This document shows positions 52,767 to 62,660 of a DNA stretch of 64,000 bases, in pieces. Source of the DNA: Tubiluchus corallicola (Eukaryota > Priapulida > Priapulimorpha > Priapulimorphida > Tubiluchidae); the NCBI GenBank assembly GCA_030141605.1, contig JAQGDQ010000118.1, positions 401,501 to 465,500 of the forward strand, given 5' to 3'. The notes beneath the pieces were generated by a model, which had not been told where the DNA came from, ran no database searches, and worked only from the letters and a program-made list of their open reading frames with translations. Position 1 is the first letter of the stretch. Each line of letters starts with the position of its first letter. The position numbers and the translations under genes were made by a program.

Positions 52767-53005
52767 AGTTTAGTTTTAGCATTTGGTATCATTGCCCTTA
52801 ACTTTATTTAATGTGTTTTCTATTAAATTTGCAATTTAGCTGTAATAATGATAGCACCAGTCACAATAGCACATTAGTACACACAATGACGCTTTTTAAG
52901 ATTTCATAGATCTCGTTAACTCATGACCATTCTTAAGTTTTAAATTGTTGTTGTTGGCATCCTTCTGTCTCGGAAGACAATGGAGTGCGCGCCAAGAGAG
53001 TCAGT

Positions 53006-53713
53006 TATTGATCACATTGATGGAGCTGCAGCGTCGACTGCGGTTGAGCAATCCGATCCTTGAACCACTGGAGTGGCCTCTCCAGGGCGCACGCCTGGGC
53101 AAGGTGTATGGAGATCCTGAGTTGCCCAGACAACAGGAACCCCTCTCTTTCTCGCTGGTGTAGTCCAAAGGAAAGCGGAGCGATACGTTTGGCACCAGGT
53201 TGGGTGCAGGAGCTGCCGGAGTCAGTGAGCATGCTGCACTCCATCAGGACTCCACTCCTGATTTGGAAGGTTTACTCCTCTACACATGGCAGTTGGGTCA
53301 TTTGACCTCCGCCCTCTAGCCGTTGGCTGCTTGCGCAGCTCCTCCGCCTAGTGTCGAGATGCAGTGTGGGCATCCCGCAAGCCTACAGCACCTGGTATTC
53401 CTAGGCGGTCACCCATCCAAGTACTAACCAGGCTCTACGTTGCTTAACTTCAGGAGTGGAGACCCGAAGGCGGACCAGTGCAGCATGGTCACTGACTCCG
53501 GCAGCTCCTGCAGCCAACCTGGTGCCAGACGTAGCGCTCCGCTTTCCTTTGGACTACATCAGGGAGGAAGAGAGGGGGTTCCTTTTGTCTGGGCAACTCA
53601 GGATCTCCATACACCTTGCCCAGGCGTGTGCCCTGGAGAGGCCATTCCTGTGGTTCAAAGATCGGACTGCTCAGCCACAGTCGACGCTGCAGCTCCATCA
53701 ATGTGATCAATGG
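53006..53713. repeat. foldback repeat with a 5S-like core
   Basis: Two arms of about 235 bp (53006-53240 and 53478-53713) are inverted copies of each other, at roughly 90 percent identity by eye, sharing words such as GGAGCTGCAGCGTCGACTG and GGAGATCCTGAGTTGCCCAG. The 237-bp centre contains the 3' part of a 5S rRNA sequence. It is GC-rich compared with all surrounding DNA. ORFs across the arms are mirror images and are not taken as genes. It may be a foldback transposon or a composite 5S-derived SINE inserted as a palindrome. Confidence 0.82.
53380..53452 (-). pseudogene. 5S rRNA 3' part (truncated, minus strand)
   Basis: On the minus strand about 73 nt match the 3' 60 percent of a metazoan 5S rRNA, from GAAGTTAAGCAACG through CCTGGTTAGTACTTGGATGG and GGTGACCGCC to the terminal CTGTAGGCTT. 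The 5' 45 nt are missing and unrelated sequence precedes it, so the internal promoter is incomplete (the box C region is present in part) and no functional 5S RNA is expected. It sits at the centre of the foldback repeat. Confidence 0.85.
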
Positions 53714-54030
53714 AAGCACTAATAACCTGTTCTTCTTGGGTACATTAATCGTGGTTTCCGCTCTAGTTTGTATCTCGTATCATTAGCTGTTTATTGACAA
53801 ACTGGTAGAACAGTCAAGTGCTGCATATTGTGTAGTTTGACTGGTTATTAATACAAACCCATCACAAACTGTATTTGATTACTTTGCTTTTCTTAAACTA
53901 TGTACACATCATGCTTCCTAAAAGAACTGTGTTATAGCTTTTAATATAAAAGGATAAATGTTTCTTAAATGTTTTAGTGGTTAGTGTTTAAATTACATAT
54001 TCATCTACTATTAGCAATTTTTTAAGTATA

Positions 54031-54490
54031 CAGTCTAGCCTCGTTATCTCGCCCCTCGTTATGCCGCCAAACTCGTCTCTCGCCATAGAAAGTACCAGGA
54101 CGGATTTCCTGCTTTGATATTTACCTCGTTAAGTCACCACCCTCGCTTCTCGCCCTCGCCACGTCATGCTAGGATGAGTGCTTATGTAAACTATATTCGT
54201 TATGTCACCAAACAGACAAACTCAGAGGTGAATCGATCAATACATATACCGCGTGTCGATCAATATAACTGCGGTATGTAGACAATGCTGCTGTACTCGA
54301 TAGACAGACATAATTAATCTAGTGTGTGTCTCACCAGGATTAGATTAGGAGTACTGTGGTTGGTTAATGCGTCAACTATTATGTACATACATATAGACTA
54401 ACTTCGTTATATTCCCGTTATCTCACCACACTCGCCTTTCGCCAAAAATTTGACCTAGACGGACAGTGGCAAGATAACGAGACTAGACTG
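54031..54490. mobile_element. pogo/Tigger-like MITE (460 bp)
   Basis: TA-flanked (54029-54030, 54491-54492) with termini CAGTCTAGCCTCGTTATCTC and, as reverse complement, CAGTCTAGTCTCGTTATCTT. Subterminal TCGCC/CTCGTTATG words are repeated at both ends. No transposase ORF. It has the same size and end style as the element at 19941, but the sequence differs. Confidence 0.85.
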
Positions 54491-54720
54491 TATTATTATT
54501 AATGAAGCATCATCTACAGAAGTATTAAAATAAAGACAAATGAACAAGGAAGTTACATCCGTTATAAACTTTTATTAATCTGTAATTTTACGTGTTATGA
54601 CTTAATTGTTTTATTTGCTGATTTGCTAGCTGACTAGTTTATGAATCTTGAATTCCTGTTGATATTGGATCTACATTGTATACATTCAGTTATCTGCGTG
54701 GTCACGTCACCATTCACTCC

Positions 54721-55243
54721 ATGTAACATATAGTCATTGATGTAGAATCTTGTACTAAAAGGTTACCCCATGTTACTCATAGATCTTTGTGGTAAGAAAC
54801 ACATCATTTATGCATATCTGACGTGCATTCATGATTTGTGTGAGTACTTCTGACAGTTATAGTTAAATGAAAATTAAGTTCATTCCATTGTATTGCTGGA
54901 ATTGTACTTTTGTATACCATATCATAGCTACTATTGAATTGTAAATTAGAAAGTACCCTCTATTTTATGCCCTATGCTAAACTAAGATTATTCAGAAGTT
55001 GAATGTAGTGAAACTGTGGAAGAAGCTTTGGTGAAGTATTGTAATTCATACACTTTCGTATTTAATGTAGTAGACTCGGAAGTTGACATTCTAAATTCCG
55101 TTTTGAGGTCAATAGGATTGTATCGCTTTGTGAAAAAGGGAGATGTAACATGTAGTCATAGATGTAGAATCTTGTACTAAAAGGTTACCCATCTTACTCG
55201 TAGATCTTTATGGTAATAAACACATCATTTATGCATATCTGAC
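54721..55243. repeat. pair of 100-bp direct repeats upstream of zinc-finger copy 2
   Basis: Segments 54721-54821 and 55144-55243 are about 92 percent identical by eye, sharing GTAGAATCTTGTACTAAAAG and ACACATCATTTATGCATATC. They are 423 bp apart and end about 100 bp before the start codon of copy 2. They could be regulatory or the remains of a local duplication. Confidence 0.88.
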
Positions 55244-55345
55244 ACTCCACACTTTCAAATTTCAATGATTTTTGTAGGTTACTGATGGTTATTGCTTGTT
55301 TACTGGTGTTGCTATATTTTATACAAAAGTGAACAGCAGTCTACT

Positions 55346-56185
55346 ATGGAATCAGAAGGAATGATCTATTTCAAATGTACGTCCTGTTCTGAGTGTTTTA
55401 TGACCGAGGAAGTTTTCTTGGCTCACAGTAGGACATGGCATTGCAAGATTTTGGTCAGTGAAGGACATGATTCGGCCACTAGTGACCAAGTTATTGATTT
55501 TGGTATTAAAAACGAAGATGAATTTAGTCCAGAGAAAGATCCTGATGAAGCAATTGAACAACTTGATTCTGAAGACTTTACATTGCAGAATTTTAACGTA
55601 CCCAATATGGAAGATGATGTCGCGTATATGGAAAATGACGACAACGTAAGGGTATCTGATTACGACGGTAGCAATATGAATTTGTCAAAAATGAAGTTTC
55701 TCAAAGCCAAATCATCGGCAGTAAATCCAGTTGTAACTTCCCAAACAGAAAAAATTTTACCTGGTATTAACAGAAGTGCTGTTCATGATGTCAATTTTAC
55801 TGAAGAAGTGGCACTAATGGATGCTAAAAGTAGTGTATTAACAAAAGAACATCATCATACTGAATCACCTCGCATGTCTTCATTAACTAGTATTAAACTA
55901 CGTGCAAACCAGATATCAAATCTGCGTAAGGCAAGTGTGAAACGGGTTGCGAGCAATTCCTCTGCCATCCGGGTACAACGAAGCGGTTTGAGTTCCAGGC
56001 GGGTCACCGTGACTGGTTACCCGTGTAGCTGGTGTGGAAAATTTTTTCGATACACGAACGACCTGAAGCGTCACGAACGTTGTCACACTGGTGAACGGCC
56101 TTATGAGTGTGATGTGTGTCACAGGCGATTTCGACGTTCTCACCATTTGAAGGGGCACAAATTTGCGCTTCACAATGCAGCATGA
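55346..56185 (+). CDS. C2H2 zinc-finger protein, cluster copy 2 (279 aa)
   Basis: An intact coding region starting at MESEGMIYFKC, chosen by alignment with the paralogs; an in-frame upstream ATG at 55292 lies in nonconserved sequence. The N-terminal finger uses C11, C14, H27 and H32, and is followed by HCKILVSEGHD. Residues about 42-215 are an acidic then serine-rich linker. Two C-terminal fingers are C227/C230/H243/H247 and C255/C258/H271/H276, linked by HTGERPY, and the protein ends three residues after the last histidine. Predicted helix contact residues (-1, 2, 3, 6) are Y, N, D, R and R, H, H, G. The C-terminal pair is most like the first pair of copy 3 rather than the pair of copy 1. 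Presumed nuclear DNA-binding regulator; target unknown. The splice acceptor is less clear than in the other copies (TTTTTGTAG at 55277 is a candidate). Confidence 0.88.
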   Translation: MESEGMIYFKCTSCSECFMTEEVFLAHSRTWHCKILVSEGHDSATSDQVIDFGIKNEDEFSPEKDPDEAIEQLDSEDFTLQNFNVPNMEDDVAYMENDDNVRVSDYDGSNMNLSKMKFLKAKSSAVNPVVTSQTEKILPGINRSAVHDVNFTEEVALMDAKSSVLTKEHHHTESPRMSSLTSIKLRANQISNLRKASVKRVASNSSAIRVQRSGLSSRRVTVTGYPCSWCGKFFRYTNDLKRHERCHTGERPYECDVCHRRFRRSHHLKGHKFALHNAA

Positions 56186-57701
56186 CCACATGACCAGCAT
56201 GACCACATTAAACCGTGTTAAACATGCGTGCTCTCTGAACAGGACATGAAAATGAAAGTGATAAATGCACATTTGGGCCAATTGTGGATTTTGTGTTTGA
56301 TCTGTCTCTTGGTGGATTATTTTTCAGCAGGCTCAGAATTTCAGATTAGATTTTGTGAAATTCTGTGTCCGCTTCTAGTTACTAAAGTAACTAAAATATG
56401 TATGATATACTGGCGGTCCATTTCTCTGTGCACGCATTTACTTACTGCGATGGCGGTTTTTCTTCTTTAAGCAGATTTTTAGAGCAGTAGTTTTACTGTG
56501 TAACGTAACATATTTAGGACATGATTATTATAAGCACGATAATAATTAATTTTACGAACAAACAAATGAATTTTGCTTTAAAACGGGTTTATTCATTGCT
56601 AATATTCAAAAGGTAGTGTTCATTCATGAGAAGTATGCCAAAAAGCTAAAGTGCTTTTTAGTATGTTAGTGTTTCCATATGGATCGTGAGCAGACCTAAT
56701 CAATTATCACCGAGACTGGACGATTTAGGCCTATTTCACAGTGATGACTTGCCGCAAACTTCCTCGAGGAAAAATTCCTTGCAGCATGCTTCGGGAAAAT
56801 GGAACACATTGTTTTCTATGATGCATTTCACAGTGATGCCTTATGAGGAATTTACCTCGTGCAGCTAGAAGCTATTTTCATAGGGAAAATGGGCCGCATA
56901 CTACAGATTCTATTTTGTGAAGAACACTCGCATAATTCAGATGCTCATTTACTTCTTTCTTGTTTAGCAACAACAATTAACACTTCTCAGCTCATAAGAT
57001 TTTATGAATTTATGAGAAATTATAAGATTTTAAGAGATCTCTCTTTTACTAGACGGGCAATTTTATGTTTTATTAATGCAACAGCAATGTCTATATACAT
57101 TGATTGGAAGTTATAGTTCATTTACTTCTTTTTTGAAAATCTGGCGTATTGCTTTGCGAGATGCTGCTGTAAACTGGGTATTGTAAATGTATTCACCATG
57201 AAGGTGGCGAGTACGGAATTATTCACATTCGAGTTTAATCCATGAAATGTTTATCCAGAAAATCCAAAATCAAAAAAATATTCGATTTATTTAAAGGCAT
57301 GGTAACAAGAACAAAAATGTTTGCAATTTTTTGCAATTTACAGATGAGTATTTTTAAGCCGGTTTTTTTGCTGCATCTCTTTTCAAATTTCCATTAAATA
57401 AGTGATTTGAAGAGAGCGTCATATGTACAGTTTAGAAATATTTTGGGTGATACAAGATGCTGTTGGATGTTTGTAATAATTATTGTAATGGAGTCTCTTC
57501 TGTGTGAAATGTGTTTGTTACTGATTGGCAAACTTAAATTTCAAAGCTCAGTTTAACTTCATTTTAGTTTTACTAAGAAAATGTTATTAAGCTCACGTTG
57601 TGTTGCCATGTCTTTAAATAATGCAAAATATCATAAGTTTTTTCTTCATTGGTTACAGAGTGACACATAAAACTGCCTGGATTTACATGAAAGATCAAGT
57701 C
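56186..57701. other. spacer between zinc-finger copies 2 and 3
   Basis: Probably the 3' UTR of copy 2 followed by intergenic or 5' intron sequence of copy 3. The ORFs at 56228-56470 and 56859-57116 match no known family. The acceptor GGTTACAG at 57651-57658 marks the 3' end of an intron or trans-splice site for copy 3. Confidence 0.5.
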
Positions 57702-58832
57702 ATGGCTTCACGAAAAATGCTGTACTTCAAATGCACGTCTTGTTCGGAGTGTTTTTTTAATGAAGAGGCTTTCTTTAATCACAGCAGAGTTCGGCATTGC
57801 AAGGTTCTGGTCAGCGAAGGACACGATCCTAGTAAACGGGTGACCAAGAGTGACCGGTTGATTGAAGCCAGCGCGAAAGGCAAACGTACTTCTAGACCAA
57901 AGGAAGAAACTGACAACGCAGGTGAAGAAGATTACGATGTTGATGTTGCTTTGCAGAGTTCTACCATCTCTGAAACAGAACAGGTGGAAGACAACGTATT
58001 CATTGTAATAGGAGATAGTAATGTCGTCGTTTCCCACGATGGACAGCTGCCTGAAATGAAGGTTACTCCAACCACAGCTCTACAACCGAAGAGAATTTTG
58101 TCACAAACAAATAGAAATGTTATGCAGAAGGGCAGCATTCGTGAAAGTTTGGCATTTGATGATTCCAAGAAGAAGAATTATCCAGGAGGACCGTACCGAA
58201 CAACTTTGGTAACTCTATCAAATGATTGTGGAACCCCATCTCCAGCTAAGACATGTGCTGAACCAGTTAGAGATACTACCCCCAAAAAGCCATCGCCACG
58301 AAAAGACGCGAAGAAGCCCAAGCAAGGAACTGAACGTGTTGCGCATGTTTGTAGTTGGTGCGGGAAAAGTTTTCGTTACGCCAGAGACCTGACGCGTCAC
58401 GAACGCTTGCACACGGATGAGCGCCCCTTTGAATGTGAAGTGTGCCAGAAACGATTTCGACGTTTGTATCATGTGAAGGTACACAAATTAGCAAAACACA
58501 AAGGAGTGGGTTTGGAACTAATGGAGCGAAAAGTCCGGACGTCTGGAGTGGGTGTGAGGTCACGGCGAGAGGGTCGTCATTCATGTGCGTGGTGCGGGAA
58601 ATGCTTTCGTGATGGCACTGATTTAGGGCGCCATGTTCTTATTCACACCGGTGAACGCGCTTTCCAATGTGATTTGTGTGACAAACGATTTCCGCTGCTA
58701 CAACACCTGAAAGCTCACAAGTTAAATATACACACGCCTAAGAAGGATACGGCACCAGAGTCCGCTGAAGAAATGACCAGCGCTTTGAGTGATGGTGAGA
58801 AAGCGTTGCCGGCCACGCATAGCAAAGACTGA
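57702..58832 (+). CDS. C2H2 zinc-finger protein, cluster copy 3, four C-terminal fingers (376 aa)
   Basis: An intact coding region. The start at MASRKMLYFKC aligns residue for residue with MESEGMIYFKC of the paralogs; an in-exon ATG five codons upstream (57687) is an alternative. The N-terminal finger (C11, C14, H27, H32) and HCKVLVSEGHD are conserved. A charged linker (about 42-210) follows, then two separate finger pairs: C217/C220/H233/H237 with C245/C248/H261/H266, and C295/C298/H311/H315 with C323/C326/H339/H344. Pair one resembles the pair of copy 2 (CSWCGK, RHER, FRR). Pair two resembles the pair of copy 1 (CAWCGK, RHVLIHTGERAFQCDLCD, LLQHLK), and the tail ...EEMTSALSDG...THSKD also matches copy 1. 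The linker in pair one is HTDERPF instead of HTGERPF. Presumed nuclear DNA-binding regulator; the intron acceptor at 57658 gives a 43-nt 5' leader. Confidence 0.9.
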   Translation: MASRKMLYFKCTSCSECFFNEEAFFNHSRVRHCKVLVSEGHDPSKRVTKSDRLIEASAKGKRTSRPKEETDNAGEEDYDVDVALQSSTISETEQVEDNVFIVIGDSNVVVSHDGQLPEMKVTPTTALQPKRILSQTNRNVMQKGSIRESLAFDDSKKKNYPGGPYRTTLVTLSNDCGTPSPAKTCAEPVRDTTPKKPSPRKDAKKPKQGTERVAHVCSWCGKSFRYARDLTRHERLHTDERPFECEVCQKRFRRLYHVKVHKLAKHKGVGLELMERKVRTSGVGVRSRREGRHSCAWCGKCFRDGTDLGRHVLIHTGERAFQCDLCDKRFPLLQHLKAHKLNIHTPKKDTAPESAEEMTSALSDGEKALPATHSKD

Positions 58833-58908
58833 GGAAAGGAAGCAGACATTTTTCATGCGTCAGCTTTGCTCATTTTAAATGTCATATGTGTTTATATAGT
58901 ACATGAAT

Positions 58909-58976
58909 ACTTATGAGTACACATGCACACTTATGAGTACACACTTATGAGTACACAGTTTCTTATGAGTACACAT
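58909..58976. repeat. short tandem repeat of CTTATGAGTACACA
   Basis: Four copies of a 14-bp word with variable spacers, in the 3' UTR or immediate downstream region of zinc-finger copy 3. Confidence 0.9.
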
Positions 58977-59327
58977 GCATGTAGTACCCAGATTGTAACA
59001 TCACCAATGAGACATGTCTCAGTACATTGCTAAAGAGATGCTATGCAATCATAGCAATGTGTGTCTCACACTATATTGACTCTCTTTTGTTACAGTATAA
59101 CCCCAGTATAGCGAACAAACAAAAAATGCTAATTTGTGAACATGATAGTTATTATTGTAATGTAGGCATGTAAAAGTTTTGACCACTTTCCAGCTACTAT
59201 AATATGCTGTGTAAATAGTTTTTGTGATTCGTATTTCCTATAGTCTCTGTAGTCTATAGTTGAATTTGATTTGAGGTGATTGAATACACCTGTATTTTTA
59301 ATAAATGTGGAATAAGATACTATAGCA

Positions 59328-59827
59328 CAGGGGTGTGCAAATTGAGGCCCGTGGGCCACTTGCGGCCCTCCGAGAGAATTTGTGCGGCCCACGAAGAGAT
59401 TTGTCAACCTAATGAAAGTGCGGCCCAGGCGATTAATTGAGTGTATCCAGATGAAGTCCGTGCCACGATCCCAAAGATAGTGCGGGTAGTTTTTTCTACT
59501 AGATCGGATGCCATTAACCCCTACAAGATGGTTGTAGCTTAATGTCACTGTACTACACAGACTGTGTGATACACATTACTAATATGCATTGTAATGAAAC
59601 TACCACTATCTGTCCTGAAAGTAGAAATATATGGTTTGTAATATAAATTTTAATAATTTCTAAAATAGTTTCTCGACTGTAGTAGTAATGATGTACGCAG
59701 GTCGGATGTAAAAAAATCGTTATTAGGCCTTTCTGTACTTGGCTCCTTGATCAAACTGCATGTGGCCCGCAGAAACCGCAGGAAAGTTTAATGTGGCCCG
59801 GCTAGTCAGATAATTTGCACACCCCTG
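59328..59827 (+). mobile_element. hAT MITE, family A, copy 2
   Basis: 500 bp with terminal inverted repeats CAGGGGTGTGCAAA and a perfect 8-bp target duplication CTATAGCA (59320-59327, 59828-59835), diagnostic of hAT insertion. Ends are GC-rich (GTGGCCC/CGGCCC words) and the middle is AT-rich. It is the same family as the inverted copy at 51037-51524. No transposase ORF. Confidence 0.92.
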
Positions 59828-60354
59828 CTATAGCAGGTCAGTGTGGTTAATAATTTGATAACTGCGCAAAATATGAAATAATGACATAATTTTATTGTGT
59901 GTTCTCTTCTTTAGTTTTGTGACCTATTGTAATGGTTTCAGAACATTCAGTTAATCGTTCAACTGCAAAAGATGTAATTGAAATCTATAATCAGTTTGAA
60001 TCTCGCATTTTTCAAGTTTTATGAACTTAATACAATCTAAAATATTTACTGACTTGTTGATTGTAGCAACTTTGTTCTAAGGGCAGAAAAGCACTATTCT
60101 TATTTCTTATATCAGACATGGCATAAAATATGCGTAATTTAAAACACGTATTGCATCACGTCTAACCAAAACAATGCTTACATACATTTACAACAGTGGA
60201 ATAGTAATAAGTTTACTACGTTTTTACAACAAATTTACCTTTGTGGTGAGTTAATTACAACATTCTCTCGTTATCATTAGGAATACCTACTGTTCTATAA
60301 TTTATCAACTATACATACGCTTGGTGTCTCCTTCGCTGGTTAAACGTGTTTTTT

Positions 60355-60666
60355 CAGTTCGAACTCGATTCGAATCCAAAACTATAGATTCGAATAATTC
60401 AGCACTTCAATCACACATGTTCTTTATCACTAAAACGATTGAAACATCATGCAATTAGCATAATTTAGCTGTGATTTCTGTGCACAATTTTAAAGAAATT
60501 ACTAGTCGCTTTATTGCAGAACAAAATCTAGTGATATGCATGATCTTTGTAAGACTAATTTTTACGGTGGTTCGAAAATCTTTCAATCTCAATTCGAATT
60601 CGGTTCGAATTTGAAACACTGAAGTTCGGTTCGAATTCGCTTTCTGGTAGAGAATGCTCACCCCTA
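60355..60666. mobile_element. hAT-like fragment with TTCGAATTCG-rich interior
   Basis: The right end reads, as reverse complement, TAGGGGTGAGCATTCTCTAC, a hAT-type terminus, followed inward by repeated ATTCGAACCGAA words. Similar TTCGAACTCGATTCGAAT words occur at the left (about 60358-60400), but no left terminus or target duplication could be identified. Probably a truncated copy. Confidence 0.5.
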
Positions 60667-60856
60667 GTGTGTAACTAACTGTACACGAAGTCAGGATGGC
60701 AAATAGATATGTTAAAACAAAAAAGCTAAAATGTGCACAGGAAACCGGTAGCCTAATGCTTTCATAAAATGCTAATACATTCTTACGATTAAATTATTAT
60801 TAGTATTACTATTATGTTACGTTATAATGGTAACTGCAGTTGGTGTTCCCTTAAAG

Positions 60857-61369
60857 CAGTGGTTCCCAAAGTAGGGGTAAATTACCCCCCGGGGGTAATA
60901 TGGTTTTTTTTTTGGGGGGGGGGGGGTAACGGGCACCCCTCTGAAAATTTTTAAAACTTCGCTCGGAATGCATTTTACGTAGTTTTCTTGAAGAGACTGC
61001 CTCCGGCAGGCAACACTGTGTCATGGGGTCCATCATTCGCACGTTCCCACGATCTCTGGTGCGAACTGAGATTTTGTTGTTGTCATTCATTTCTTCTTGT
61101 TTTCATTTGTTCGAGTAATAATTACTCGAACAAACCTGCTCACTCAGTAATGAGCAGGTTCAGTAATTGTAATTCTTGTTTTGGCAACAATACAACAACA
61201 ACACCTGGAAATTTATTTATGTCACGAGCAAACATAAATAATTTTGCTTGCTTGTGGCATATACGTGTGTTTACTTTTTGAGTTGGAGAAGTAGTACTAG
61301 GTGGGGGGTAATGGACACGACCGGGTTTCCCGATTTGGGTAACGGTCCGAGAAAGTTTGGGAACCACTG
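60857..61369. mobile_element. hAT MITE, family B
   Basis: 513 bp with inverted terminal repeats CAGTGGTTCCCAAA and a perfect 8-bp target duplication CCTTAAAG (60849-60856, 61370-61377). The interior has a G homopolymer run (about 60909-60926) and two short perfect palindromes near 61110-61160. A reading frame at 60851-61090 may be the decayed end of a transposase but has no recognisable domain. CAGTGGTTC ends are typical of Charlie-type hATs. Confidence 0.9.
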
Positions 61370-61772
61370 CCTTAAAGAGAAAACTGGTGGGGATTGGGAA
61401 ATGTATGGACCTGTTCCTGCAAACAGCATGACTCAAAAACGTAACCCACATTTAGATGGGAAATTGCACAGTTTGTCAACCCATTCACTAGCAGGTAATA
61501 AGGAGTTGATGATCCAAACAAAACCATTCAACATGAAATGACAAGTTTATACTCTAATGTTGAAGCCAAACACAGAGGGAATATAGGTTTTCCATCTCCT
61601 TGCAAATTCTTGTAAAAAATAAGCGATTGCTTTTTGTGACTAAAATGCTAGCCGTAGTTAAGTTCCGGTAAAATTAAAAATGTGATCACGTGTCGTCTTT
61701 ATTGATTGCAGAAACTAAGTGTAATTTTGACACCGTATAGTTTAAACAAGTGAGCAGCATAACTTTCCAGCT

Positions 61773-62660
61773 ATGGAGTCAGAAGGAACGATCTACTTCA
61801 AATGCACGTCTTGTTCAGAATGTTTTATGGCTGAAGGTGTTTTCTTGGCTCACAGTAGAACATGGCATTGCAAGATCATGACCAGTAAAGGTCAAAATCC
61901 TAGTACAGTAACGACAACAGAGAACACCCAATCTGGCATAAAGCAAGAAAGTGTTTTTGCTACAGAGAAGGAGTTTGATGCATTTAGTGTGGACGATGCA
62001 CCCACTGGTTTCAGTGTTTCACAACAAGACTTACAATTAACACAGAACATTACAATGCCTGTTGTCATATGAGAATCGAGTTTTGCCTTAAAGACTAATA
62101 GTAACAATGAAGCGTCACATGGTGGTGCAAGTATTGATGTCGCGTGGAAAGAGAACTCAAGAGATAAACATCTTGACCCACTGTTCCTGTCTATGGCTTC
62201 AACTTTGTTTACAGAACAAAATGCTATGCAAGGTTCCCCTTTGACGGAGCATGCGATAGATGCCAAATGTGAAAGCGGTTCAGCCATCAAGAAATTCTTT
62301 CGAAAGAAACTACCATTCCCAGTTCCTCGCCTAAATATAGCTAGGCCTTCCAGGATACGCATCCTATGCAAGAATCAAAACTAGCTGCTGCAAAAGTCAA
62401 GGAAAATTCTTGCAAATGAAACTAAGTTACAACCGTCACAAGGCTTTGTTGTGGGTCGTTGAAGTTCACAACGGACAGCTGATAGGTATTTCAGTAGCTG
62501 GTGTGGAAATTTTTTTCGATTGGCTCAACCCCTGAAGCGGCATGAACTTATTCATACTGGTGAACACCCCCCCCCCCACGAATGTGATGTGTGCCATAAA
62601 CGATTTCGACTTTTACATCAATTGAAAGTACACAAGTCAACGCAACATAATACAGCTTAA
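61773..62660 (+). pseudogene. C2H2 zinc-finger gene, cluster copy 4 (in-frame stops)
   Basis: Starts with MESEGTIYFKC and an intact N-terminal finger (C11, C14, H27, H32). One reading frame of 295 codons runs from the ATG to a final TAA at 62658, ending in a recognisable finger pair followed by QHNTA. It is interrupted by TGA at 62070, TAG at 62382 and TGA at 62460. In the first C-terminal finger the first zinc cysteine is serine (FSSWCG for CSWCG), and a C run (62567-62577) adds two residues to the inter-finger linker. There is no net frameshift. A truncated 99-aa protein carrying only the N-terminal finger could still be made. The acceptor and leader resemble those of the intact copies, so it arose by DNA duplication rather than retroposition. 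Confidence 0.85.

Larger units (their letters stand above)
58833..61772. other. spacer between zinc-finger copies 3 and 4
   Basis: Contains the 3' UTR of copy 3, a short tandem repeat at 58909-58976, and three hAT-like insertions listed separately. An isolated pogo-like end (CAGTATAACCCCAGTATAGC, about 59093) lacks a partner. No additional gene was recognised. The acceptor TTGATTGCAG ends near 61712, about 60 nt before the ATG of copy 4. Confidence 0.55.

Noticed and set aside
53001-53722. Several ORFs of 64-88 aa on both strands
   Set aside because: They are mirror copies across the arms of the foldback repeat and encode no recognisable domain.
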